Shown in pieces: positions 1 to 5,042 of a stretch of 5,096 nucleotides of DNA. Made by a program: the position numbers and the translations under genes. The DNA lies in assembly GCA_958452935.1 (NCBI GenBank), contig CAUDVX010000071.1:1-5096 (forward strand), given 5' to 3'. Under the pieces are notes generated by a model. It ran no database searches. It saw nothing but the letters and a program-made list of their open reading frames with translations, and was not told where the DNA came from. Source of the DNA: an uncultured Collinsella sp. GTDB taxonomy: Bacteria > Actinomycetota > Coriobacteriia > Coriobacteriales > Coriobacteriaceae. Every line of letters begins with the position of its first letter. The first letter of the stretch is position 1.

Positions 1-1074
1 AGCAATCTGGGCTATGTGCTGGTGCTGATCGCCGCGCTTATGTGGGGCAGCATCGGAATCTTTGTAAACGGCATCTCGGCCATGGGCGTTTCGTCCCAGA
101 GCATGGCTGCCTTTCGCTTGTTGGTCGGAGCGCTTATCTTGGCGCCGGTCCTGATGTTTATGGGCTGCCGTCCGGGTGAGGGGTCTACCGTGGCCCAGGG
201 TCCGCTGGCCATGTTCAAAGCAAGCCCTAAAGAGCTTGTTCCCTGCGCGCTTGTCGGTATCGTCGGTCTGGCCGCCGCCAACACCTGCTATTACGAGTGC
301 ATGGGCGAGGTCGGCATGTCCACGGCCTCGGTGCTGCTCTACACCTCGCCGGTGTTTGGCGTCATGCTCGGCCGCGTGCTTTATCGCGAGGACGTGACCC
401 CCAACAAACTCGTTGCCATTGTCTTTAACATCGTTGGCTGCGTGCTTGCAGTGACCAATGGCGACCTTTCCGGTTTTCATTTTTCGGTTTGGGGCGTCAC
501 GTCGGGCGTGATTGCAGGCTTTTGCGGTGCGTCGCTCGCGGTGTTTAGCCGGATAGCAACCAAGACGGTCCACCCGCTGGCTGTCACGTTTTGGGGCTTT
601 GTTTTTGGCGGTGTGGTTATGGCAGCTATCGCGGCTCCGTGGCCGGATGTCGCCGCGGCAATGTCGCCACAGCTGCTGCTGTTGTTCCTTGGCTTTGGAC
701 TCATCCCCACAGCCGTGGCCTACATCTTATATATGCAGGGTCTGTCCATGGGGCTCGAGACATCGAAAGTTCCCGTCGTAATGTCTTTCGAGACGGTCGT
801 CACCGTACTGGTGGGCATTGGTGTCTATGCCGAGCCCGCCGGTGCGATCAAGGTTCTGGGCATTGTGCTGGTGCTCATGTCCATCCTGATTATGAACACC
901 GACTTCTCCAAGCTGCGCAACAGCGTCATTGTTAAACGTATTGTCGAGAGCATGACCTTTAAGCCCAATGCGTGGTGGGCCGAAAAATCGCAGGACATGG
1001 ATCTGTTTAAGGAGCGCACGGGCATTGCGCTGGAGCCCACCGTGCAGGAAAGCCCCTGGTACTTCGTGCGATAG
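1..1074 (+). CDS. DMT-superfamily EamA-type transporter, 5' end outside window
   Basis: Integral membrane protein of the drug/metabolite transporter superfamily, probably an exporter or permease for small metabolites; the substrate cannot be inferred. The reading frame is open from base 1 (SNLGYVLVLIAALMWGS), so the GTG at 16 is probably internal and only a few residues are missing. Two EamA repeats are visible. The first runs from the WGSIGIFVNG segment (about codons 14-23) through TSPVFGVMLGRVLYRED to NIVGCVLAV. The second runs from FSVWGVTSGVIAGFCGAS through FGLIPTAVAYILYMQGL and VMSFETVVTVLVGIGVY to LVLMSILIMN. About ten hydrophobic segments fit the family topology. After the last helix comes a polar tail of 58 residues (898-1071) with a tryptophan-rich patch (NAWWAEK), longer than usual for the family. 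Lysine codons are mixed (6 AAA, 5 AAG), unlike the genes downstream. A separate promoter region follows, so this is probably not part of the PTS operon. Family call is firm; function is open. Confidence 0.88.
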   Translation, partial: SNLGYVLVLIAALMWGSIGIFVNGISAMGVSSQSMAAFRLLVGALILAPVLMFMGCRPGEGSTVAQGPLAMFKASPKELVPCALVGIVGLAAANTCYYECMGEVGMSTASVLLYTSPVFGVMLGRVLYREDVTPNKLVAIVFNIVGCVLAVTNGDLSGFHFSVWGVTSGVIAGFCGASLAVFSRIATKTVHPLAVTFWGFVFGGVVMAAIAAPWPDVAAAMSPQLLLLFLGFGLIPTAVAYILYMQGLSMGLETSKVPVVMSFETVVTVLVGIGVYAEPAGAIKVLGIVLVLMSILIMNTDFSKLRNSVIVKRIVESMTFKPNAWWAEKSQDMDLFKERTGIALEPTVQESPWYFVR

Positions 1075-1115
1075 AGGATTGCGTGCAGAGTCTGACCTGG
1101 GGTTATCCAGCCATC

Positions 1116-1130
1116 GCCGGCCTATCCGGC
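1116..1130 (+). terminator. weak candidate terminator or small hairpin after the EamA gene
   Basis: GCCGG (1116-1120) and CCGGC (1126-1130) form a 5-bp GC-only stem around a CCTAT loop, 42 bases after the EamA stop codon. GGGG at 1099-1102 and CCCC at 1130-1133 offer a competing outer pairing. No T-run follows; only three T occur at 1138-1140. The position suits transcription termination between the transporter gene and the PTS operon, but the structure is too small for a confident call. Confidence 0.25.
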
Positions 1131-1159
1131 CCCAACGTTTCAAGTACGTTAAACCCGTC

Positions 1160-1187
1160 AACGGTCGATTTTCACCCGCGAACGGTC
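1160..1187. repeat. pair of AACGGTC direct repeats, 21 bp apart
   Basis: The heptamer AACGGTC occurs at 1160-1166 and again at 1181-1187, the same distance as two turns of B-DNA, so a dimeric protein could read both from one face. The copies lie about 50-80 bp upstream of the start site predicted from TATAAT, a typical activator position. That would fit the missing -35 box. A seven-base repeat can also occur by chance. Confidence 0.3.
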
Positions 1188-1222
1188 TTTATACTAATTA
1201 GCAATATAAGCAACGTATAAGA

Positions 1223-1241
1223 CGTTATAATGACCATAACG
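1223..1241. promoter_or_regulatory. candidate operator: inverted repeat over the -10 box and start site
   Basis: CGTTAT (1223-1228) and ATAACG (1236-1241) are perfect inverted half-sites around a 7-base spacer. The 19-bp element covers the TATAAT box and the predicted start site, the usual place for a repressor. A second, overlapping dyad, AACGT (1212-1216) and ACGTT (1222-1226) with a 5-base spacer, lies just upstream. Characterised Amadori-sugar operons often use GntR/HutC-type repressors (for example FrlR), which bind short dyads. No regulator gene is present in the window, so the binding protein is unknown. Confidence 0.4.
1226..1231 (+). promoter_or_regulatory. -10 box (TATAAT) of the PTS operon promoter
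   Basis: A perfect TATAAT lies 26 bases before the EIIAB start codon, in an AT-rich island (about 1188-1245) inside otherwise GC-rich DNA. It predicts a start near 1238 and a leader of about 20 bases that holds the ribosome binding site. No good -35 hexamer sits 16-18 bases upstream (AATATA at 1203-1208), so the promoter may need an activator. A second, weaker -10-like box TATACT is at 1190-1195, with TTTTCA (1169-1174) upstream at a short 15-base spacing. The TATAAT box is seen directly; its use is inferred. Confidence 0.6.
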
Positions 1242-1257
1242 AAAAGGAGGAGGCAAG

Positions 1258-2181
1258 ATGAATCAGATCATTCTCGCATCTCATGGCGGCCTGGCCGCAG
1301 GCGCCAAAGACACGCTCGAGATGGTTCTCGGCGACGTGTCGAACGTCCACGTCGTGTCGCTTGCTCGTGACGACAAGGAGCCCATCACCAATAAGGTGGA
1401 CGCCATGATCGCCACGTTCAACGCGGACGACACCGTCTATGTGCTGACCGATATGCTCGGCAGCTCGGTCAACAACAGCATGGTCGAGCTTTCCAAGAAC
1501 GGCACGAAGTTCACGGTTGTCAGCGGTTTCAACATCCCGCTGGCGCTCACGCTCGCTATGAGCCCCGTCCCCGTCGAGGGCGCCGAGCTCGCGGCCCTCA
1601 TCAACGAGGCCCGCAACGGTCTGACCAACCCCAACGCACCGGCCCAGCCCGCCGCGGCTCCCGCCAAGAAGGCCAAGGCGTCCCGTCACAGCTCCGGTCC
1701 CGCCAAGATCGTCCTCGCACGTCTTGACTACCGTCTGCTGCACGGCCAGGTCGTCTTTACCTGGACCACCAAGGTTCAGGCCGAGCGCATCATCGTCGTC
1801 GACAACGCTGCCGCCAACGATGACATCAAGAAGGGCGCTCTTAAGCTGGCCAAGCCCCAGGGCGTGCGCCTGAACGTCTTCACCGTCGAGCGTGCCCTCG
1901 CCAAGATGGACAAGCTCAACACCCTCGGCGAGCGCGTCATGTTCGTCTTTGGCAACACGGCCGAGATGCTGCAGTTCTGCCAGGGCTACAAGCTCGACGC
2001 CATCAACTTGGGCGCCACCGCCAACCACGACGGTGCCGATCAGGTCGGCGGCAAGGACAGCTCCGTCTTCCTCGACGCCACCCAGAAGGCCGACATCAAC
2101 CAGCTGCTCGACATGGGCATCAAGCTCTATGTCCAGCAGACCCCTACGTATCAGAGCGTCGACATCGACGCCAAGCTGTAA
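1258..2181 (+). CDS. PTS mannose-family EIIAB, fused cytoplasmic phosphoryl carrier
   Basis: Cytoplasmic energy-coupling subunit of an EII-Man permease: takes phosphate from HPr on the EIIA domain, passes it to EIIB, and then to the incoming sugar. The protein has 307 residues (E. coli ManX about 323). EIIA covers about 1-122, with phosphorylated His9 in ASHGGLA and Asp65 in TDMLGSS where the family has its catalytic aspartate. An Ala/Pro/Lys/Ser linker spans about 123-148. EIIB covers about 149-307, with phosphorylated His162 in ARLDYRLLHGQV, matching the family signature R-[IL]-D-x-R-L-[IL]-H-G-Q-V. The start is set by a strong AAGGAGGAGG (1244-1253) four bases before ATG. First gene of the permease; EIIC follows after 36 bases. 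The EII-Man call is near certain. The sugar is not shown by this subunit, but the neighbouring SIS deglycase suggests a fructosamine or related amino sugar. In gfr-type systems, as I recall, EIIA and EIIB are separate proteins, so the fusion is a difference. Confidence 0.95.
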   Translation: MNQIILASHGGLAAGAKDTLEMVLGDVSNVHVVSLARDDKEPITNKVDAMIATFNADDTVYVLTDMLGSSVNNSMVELSKNGTKFTVVSGFNIPLALTLAMSPVPVEGAELAALINEARNGLTNPNAPAQPAAAPAKKAKASRHSSGPAKIVLARLDYRLLHGQVVFTWTTKVQAERIIVVDNAAANDDIKKGALKLAKPQGVRLNVFTVERALAKMDKLNTLGERVMFVFGNTAEMLQFCQGYKLDAINLGATANHDGADQVGGKDSSVFLDATQKADINQLLDMGIKLYVQQTPTYQSVDIDAKL

Positions 2182-2186
2182 TCAAC

Positions 2187-2200
2187 CAGGCTTTTGCCTG
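2187..2200 (+). other. small hairpin between EIIAB and EIIC
   Basis: CAGGC (2187-2191) and GCCTG (2196-2200) pair perfectly around a TTTT loop, starting six bases after the EIIAB stop. The EIIC ribosome binding site AAAGGAG (2205-2211) follows four bases later. It is not a Rho-independent terminator, as no T-run follows. It may protect or process the upstream message or tune EIIC translation. The structure is seen; the role is inferred. Confidence 0.35.
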
Positions 2201-2217
2201 ACTGAAAGGAGAAGGGT

Positions 2218-3012
2218 ATGAATACGTTCATCAGTGCGGTGCTCGTCGGCCTCGTCGGCGTGTTCTGCATGTGGGACTCCCGCCTGCTCGGTCGTCTTAA
2301 CTTCGAGCAGCCCCTCGTTGGCGCTACGCTCGTCGGTCTGCTGCTGGGCGATGTGCCCACCGGCCTTGCCGTCGGTGCCGCCGTCGAGCTCGTGTCCATG
2401 GGCCTGGTGCAGGTCGGCGCCGCCGTTCCGCCCGATATGGTCCTGGGCGGCATCGTGGCCGCTGCCTTTGCGTGCCTGACCGATGCTTCCGCCGAGACCG
2501 CCATGACGATCGCCATCCCGGTCGCCGTCCTGGGTCAGCTCCTCGGCATCGTGTTCCGTTCCATCATCGCCGTCCTCACCCATGTGGCAGATAGCGCGAT
2601 TGATAACGGAAAGTTCAAGACCGCCTACCGTATGCACATCTGCGCCGGCTCCGGTTTGTACGCCATCATGTACTTCCTGCCGATTTTCCTCGCCGTCTTT
2701 GTTGGCACCGACCTGGTTCAGGCCATCGTCAACATGGTTCCCGAGTGGCTGTCCACTGGTCTTAACGTTTCGACCAAGATCATGACCGCCTACGGCTTGG
2801 CTCTGCTGCTCACCATGATGATCAAGAAGGGTATGACTCCGTTCCTGTTCATCGGTTTCCTGCTCGCCGCTTACCTCAACCTGTCCGTCATCGCGGTCGC
2901 TCTGATCGGTGTGTGCCTGGCTGTCGTCTTCATGGGCTTCAAGTTCAACGGTTCCCATGCAGCCGCCGGTGTCGATTCCGACTACGATCCGCTCGAAGAC
3001 GACGAAGACTAA
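2218..3012 (+). CDS. PTS mannose-family EIIC, membrane channel subunit
   Basis: Integral membrane subunit (EII-Sor/ManY type) that with EIID forms the sugar-translocating channel. At 264 residues it matches ManY (about 266). The family core is clear: LLGDVPTGLAVGAAVELVSM at 42-61, containing GD-x-x-TG and the conserved Glu57, then QVGAAVPPDMVLGG at 65-78, closely like the ManY NIGAAVAPD stretch. Hydrophobic segments lie at about 4-18, 33-62, 75-120, 141-163, 190-202 and 207-241. The C-terminus is very acidic (DSDYDPLEDDED, 253-264), probably cytoplasmic. ATG 2218 is chosen because AAAGGAG (2205-2211) precedes it at normal spacing. The gap to EIID is only 13 bases, which indicates one transcript and coupled translation. 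Family assignment is firm; substrate specificity, which resides largely in EIIC/EIID, cannot be read without comparison to characterised permeases. Confidence 0.95.
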   Translation: MNTFISAVLVGLVGVFCMWDSRLLGRLNFEQPLVGATLVGLLLGDVPTGLAVGAAVELVSMGLVQVGAAVPPDMVLGGIVAAAFACLTDASAETAMTIAIPVAVLGQLLGIVFRSIIAVLTHVADSAIDNGKFKTAYRMHICAGSGLYAIMYFLPIFLAVFVGTDLVQAIVNMVPEWLSTGLNVSTKIMTAYGLALLLTMMIKKGMTPFLFIGFLLAAYLNLSVIAVALIGVCLAVVFMGFKFNGSHAAAGVDSDYDPLEDDED

Positions 3013-3017
3013 GGAGG
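3011..3017 (+). promoter_or_regulatory. ribosome binding site of EIID, overlapping the EIIC stop codon
   Basis: AAGGAGG begins on the last two bases of the EIIC stop codon TAA (3010-3012) and lies eight bases before ATG 3026. It decides the EIID start: the same frame is open upstream to 2909, but that part lies inside EIIC and has no such site. The overlap suggests ribosomes ending EIIC help start EIID, which would keep the two channel subunits in balance. Confidence 0.8.
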
Positions 3018-3025
3018 AACACACT

Positions 3026-3859
3026 ATGGCAACCGCAACCAAGGACGTGTCCCTGAACAAGAAGGTCAGCCAGTTCTTCTGGCGCTCCTGGGCCATCCAG
3101 GCCTCTTGGAACTACGAGCGTCAGATGAACATGGGCTTCCTCTACGGTATGGTTCCCACGCTCGATCGCCTCTATCCGGACGAGTCCGACCCCAAGCAGC
3201 TTGCTGCTAAGAAAGAGGCTTACCACCGTCACATGGCGTTCTACAACTGCACCCCGCAGACGAGCGCTTTCATCCTGGGCCTCGCCGCCTCCATGGAGGA
3301 GGAGTACGCCAAGGATCCCGAGAACTTCAACCCCGATTCGATTAACGCGGTCAAGACCTCCCTTATGGGCCCGCTTTCCGGCATCGGTGACTCCTTCTTC
3401 CAGGGCACCATCCGCGTTATCGCCTTTGGCTTGGGCGTTCAGCTGGCTCAGCAGGGCTCCATCATGGGCCCGATCCTGGCCCTTCTCATCTCCATCGTCC
3501 CCTCCGTGCTGATTACTTGGTTCGCAGCCAAGATGGGCTATCAGGGCGGCCACGAGTACCTGAGCAAGCTTCAGGGCGGCGACCTCATGGAGAAGCTCAT
3601 GTATGTCTGCGGCATCGTGGGTCTTATGTCCGTGGGCGGCATGATCGCCACGCTGATCGGCGCCACCACCCCGCTGCAGTTCGCTGACGGCACCGTCGTT
3701 ATCCAGGACATCCTGGACAGCATGATGCCCCAGATGATCTCCCTTGGCCTCACCGGCCTTATGTACTGGCTCATCAAGAAGAACGTCAACACCGGTTGGC
3801 TTCTCGTGATCGCCATTGTGGGCGGCATCGCCCTCTCCGCGGTCGGCATCCTGGCTTAG
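3026..3859 (+). CDS. PTS mannose-family EIID, membrane subunit
   Basis: Second membrane subunit of the EII-Man permease, unique to this PTS family (EIID-AGA/ManZ type), partner of EIIC. It has 277 residues (ManZ about 283). The polar N-terminal part carries the family pattern: FFWRSWAIQASWNYERQMN at 17-35, GFLYGMVPTLDRLY at 37-50, a Tyr/His-rich stretch AYHRHMAFYNCTPQTS at 65-80, and MGPLSGIGDSFFQGTIR at 114-130. Hydrophobic stretches follow at about 131-165, 192-213 and 236-276, so the protein ends in the membrane. Start at ATG 3026 with AAGGAGG eight bases upstream. The stop TAG (3857-3859) lies inside an 18-bp perfect palindrome. Together with EIIAB and EIIC this completes the permease; no PTS component is missing except the general proteins HPr and EI, which are normally encoded elsewhere. 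Lysine is AAG except one codon. Confidence 0.95.
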   Translation: MATATKDVSLNKKVSQFFWRSWAIQASWNYERQMNMGFLYGMVPTLDRLYPDESDPKQLAAKKEAYHRHMAFYNCTPQTSAFILGLAASMEEEYAKDPENFNPDSINAVKTSLMGPLSGIGDSFFQGTIRVIAFGLGVQLAQQGSIMGPILALLISIVPSVLITWFAAKMGYQGGHEYLSKLQGGDLMEKLMYVCGIVGLMSVGGMIATLIGATTPLQFADGTVVIQDILDSMMPQMISLGLTGLMYWLIKKNVNTGWLLVIAIVGGIALSAVGILA

Positions 3860-3871
3860 TCGCGACTAAGC
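3854..3871. repeat. 18-bp perfect palindrome over the EIID stop codon
   Basis: GCTTAGTCGCGACTAAGC reads the same on both strands and contains the EIID stop codon TAG at 3857-3859. As RNA it gives a 7-bp stem with a CGCG loop. It could be a protein-binding dyad, or a structure that affects termination of translation or message decay. Such a long exact palindrome is unlikely by chance, but part of it is constrained by coding, and its role is unknown. Confidence 0.5.
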
Positions 3872-3893
3872 GCCTAACCGCTTTCCCCCGGGG

Positions 3894-3924
3894 GCCTGCC
3901 TGGCATCCCATACCCCAGGCAGGC
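3894..3924 (+). terminator. strong hairpin after EIID, candidate terminator or attenuator
   Basis: GCCTGCCTGG (3894-3903) pairs perfectly with CCAGGCAGGC (3915-3924) around an 11-base loop, 34 bases after the EIID stop. Two G-T pairs (3893/3925 and 3892/3926) can extend it. The tract after it (TTCCATCC) is pyrimidine-rich but lacks a true T-run. It may terminate or only weaken transcription into the SIS gene, or act as a 3' stabiliser for the permease message. Just upstream CCCCCGGGGG (3885-3894) is another palindrome that competes for the same G residues. Confidence 0.55.
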
Positions 3925-3937
3925 TTCCATCCCCAAA

Positions 3938-3968
3938 ATGCGACAATGGGACAGTCCCTTTGTCGCAT
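3938..3968. repeat. 31-bp near-perfect palindrome, possible dispersed intergenic repeat
   Basis: Outer arms TGCGACAA (3939-3946) and TTGTCGCA (3960-3967), plus a flanking A/T pair at 3938/3968, enclose inner arms GGGAC (3948-3952) and GTCCC (3954-3958). The only breaks are one T-T mismatch (3947/3959) and the single central A (3953). From memory, GGGACAGTCCC-centred palindromes recur in intergenic DNA of Coriobacteriia, so this may be a REP-like or MITE-like dispersed element rather than a local operator. Only one copy is in the window, so repetition cannot be shown here. Confidence 0.5.
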
Positions 3969-4043
3969 CCTCAACGGGCCGGCGACTCGGTCCAAACCAC
4001 GGTAACCCTGCGAGCGCCCGGCAATGTGGCGCCGCAAAAATCG

Positions 4044-4050
4044 AAAGGAA
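4044..4050 (+). promoter_or_regulatory. ribosome binding site that fixes the SIS gene start
   Basis: AAAGGAA lies eight bases before ATG 4059. The frame is open further upstream, with an ATG at 4050 and another possible start at 3960, but the 4050 ATG directly touches the AAAGGA core with no spacing. The 3960 start would translate through the palindrome at 3938-3968 and give a compositionally odd extension. ATG 4059 is the best choice. Confidence 0.75.
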
Positions 4051-4058
4051 TGTGTCAG

Positions 4059-5042
4059 ATGTACGAGATCGACCTTAACCTCCCTAAGCAGATCGTCGCT
4101 GACGTCCTGTCCAACCACGAGATCCACAGCGTCGCTTTCGTCGGCTGCGGTGCCTCCATGTCCGACCTCTACCCCGCCAAGTACTTCCTGGCCAACAACA
4201 CGGACAAGCTGAACGTTCAGATCTTCACCGCTAACGAGTTCAACTACGACACGCCTTCCTGGGTCAACGAGCACACCTTCGTGATCACCTGCTCCCTCGG
4301 TGGCTCCACGCCCGAGACCGTCGAGGCCAACAAGACCGCCAAGAAGCACAACTGCCCGGTCGTCTCCCTCACCAACAAGGCTGGCTCCGCTCTGACCGTC
4401 GACGCTGACTACGTCATCGTTCACGGCTTCCACGCCAACTTCGCTGCCAAGTGCGAGAAGCCTGGCTATGCCATCGCTCTTGCTGTCGAGATCCTTCAGC
4501 AGACCGAGGGTTATGACCACTACGAGGACATGATCACCGGCCTCACCAACGTCTTCGAGCTCTGCGAGAACGCCGCTCAGCACTGCAAGAAGCTCGCCAA
4601 GAAGTTCGCCGAGGACTTCAAGGACGACAAGATGATCTACTTCATGGCTTCCGGTGCCTCCGAGAAGATGGCTTATTCTCACGCCGCCTTCCTGTTCACC
4701 GAGATGCAGTGGATCGACGCCGCCGCCTACAACACCGGCGAGTACTTCCACGGCCCGTTCGAGGTTTCCACCGAGGGTAAGCCCTACGTCTTCCTCATGT
4801 CCGATGGCGCCACCCGTCCGATGGACGCCCGCGCCCTCACCTTCCTTGAGCGCATGGGCGCCAAGGTCGCTCTGATCGACTCCAAGGACTACGGCCTGGC
4901 TGACGCCGTGCCCGCGAGCGTTGTCACCTACTTCAACCCGCTGCTGCACCTCGCCGTTATGCGCGAGTACGGCAACCAGATCGCCGAGGCCCGTCAGCAC
5001 CCGCTGACCATGCGTCGCTACATGTGGAAGCTTTCCTACTAA
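4059..5042 (+). CDS. double-SIS-domain sugar-phosphate enzyme, FrlB/GfrF/FraB-type deglycase
   Basis: Probable cytoplasmic deglycase splitting a 6-phosphorylated fructosamine (Amadori) or similar amino-sugar compound into hexose phosphate and free amine. The protein has 327 residues (E. coli FrlB about 340). SIS domain 1 starts at VAFVGCGASMSDLYPAKYF (25-43) and holds the phosphate-binding segment TCSLGGSTPETVEA (77-90). SIS domain 2 spans about 190-290, with FMASGASEKMAYS (195-207) and the hallmark NTGEYFHGPFEV (225-236). Glu215 and His231 have the same 16-residue spacing as the catalytic Glu214/His230 that I recall for Salmonella FraB. The C-terminus ends RRYMWKLSY, like the RRYYGGLVEY end of FrlB. 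All 20 lysines are AAG, suggesting strong expression. It follows a complete EII-Man PTS after a structured 199-bp gap. Alternatives are an AgaS-type deaminase/isomerase or another GlmS-like SIS enzyme; there is no glutaminase domain, so it is not GlmS. Family firm, substrate inferred. Confidence 0.85.
   Translation: MYEIDLNLPKQIVADVLSNHEIHSVAFVGCGASMSDLYPAKYFLANNTDKLNVQIFTANEFNYDTPSWVNEHTFVITCSLGGSTPETVEANKTAKKHNCPVVSLTNKAGSALTVDADYVIVHGFHANFAAKCEKPGYAIALAVEILQQTEGYDHYEDMITGLTNVFELCENAAQHCKKLAKKFAEDFKDDKMIYFMASGASEKMAYSHAAFLFTEMQWIDAAAYNTGEYFHGPFEVSTEGKPYVFLMSDGATRPMDARALTFLERMGAKVALIDSKDYGLADAVPASVVTYFNPLLHLAVMREYGNQIAEARQHPLTMRRYMWKLSY

Larger units (their letters stand above)
3860..4058. 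other. 199-bp intergenic region between EIID and the SIS gene
   Basis: Holds most of the palindrome over the EIID stop, the 3894-3924 hairpin and the 3938-3968 palindrome. The remaining part (3969-4043) has a weak dyad GCGCC (4014-4018) / GGCGC (4028-4032) just before the SIS ribosome binding site. I find no convincing -35/-10 pair: no TATAAT-like hexamer occurs downstream of the palindromes. The SIS gene is therefore probably reached by read-through from the PTS promoter, or uses a non-canonical promoter. No credible small gene is seen; short open frames here are only extensions or shadows. Confidence 0.6.

Noticed and set aside
1075..1257. Sigma-54 promoter or LevR-type control of the Man-family PTS
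   Set aside because: No GG-N10-GC (-24/-12) element is visible, and actinobacteria lack sigma-54; a TATAAT box is present instead.
1225..2028. 267-codon minus-strand frame opposite EIIAB
   Set aside because: No domain or start signal; it covers the operon promoter and a well-supported EIIAB gene.
2909..3025. Upstream extension of EIID
   Set aside because: Lies inside the EIIC gene and has unrelated composition; ATG 3026 has an AAGGAGG site and begins the normal EIID N-terminus.
2182..3096. 304-codon minus-strand frame opposite EIIC
   Set aside because: Asp/Gly/His/Glu-rich product without domains, opposite a clear EIIC; an artefact of codon bias.
3854..3968. CRISPR array
   Set aside because: The three palindromes differ in sequence and length and there is no repeating unit with spacers.
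3796..4005. Small 69-codon frame across the EIID end and the palindromes
   Set aside because: Mostly inside EIID in another frame, and its second half translates the hairpins; no start signal.
3960..4058. 33-residue N-terminal extension of the SIS protein
   Set aside because: Would start within the 31-bp palindrome, has no ribosome binding site, and resembles translated spacer DNA; ATG 4059 has AAAGGA at proper spacing.
3786..5000. 404-codon open frame on the minus strand opposite the SIS gene
   Set aside because: Antisense shadow of a GC-biased gene: low-complexity Val/Gly/Leu/Glu-rich product, no recognisable domain, and it overlaps a clearly recognisable SIS enzyme and the palindromic gap.
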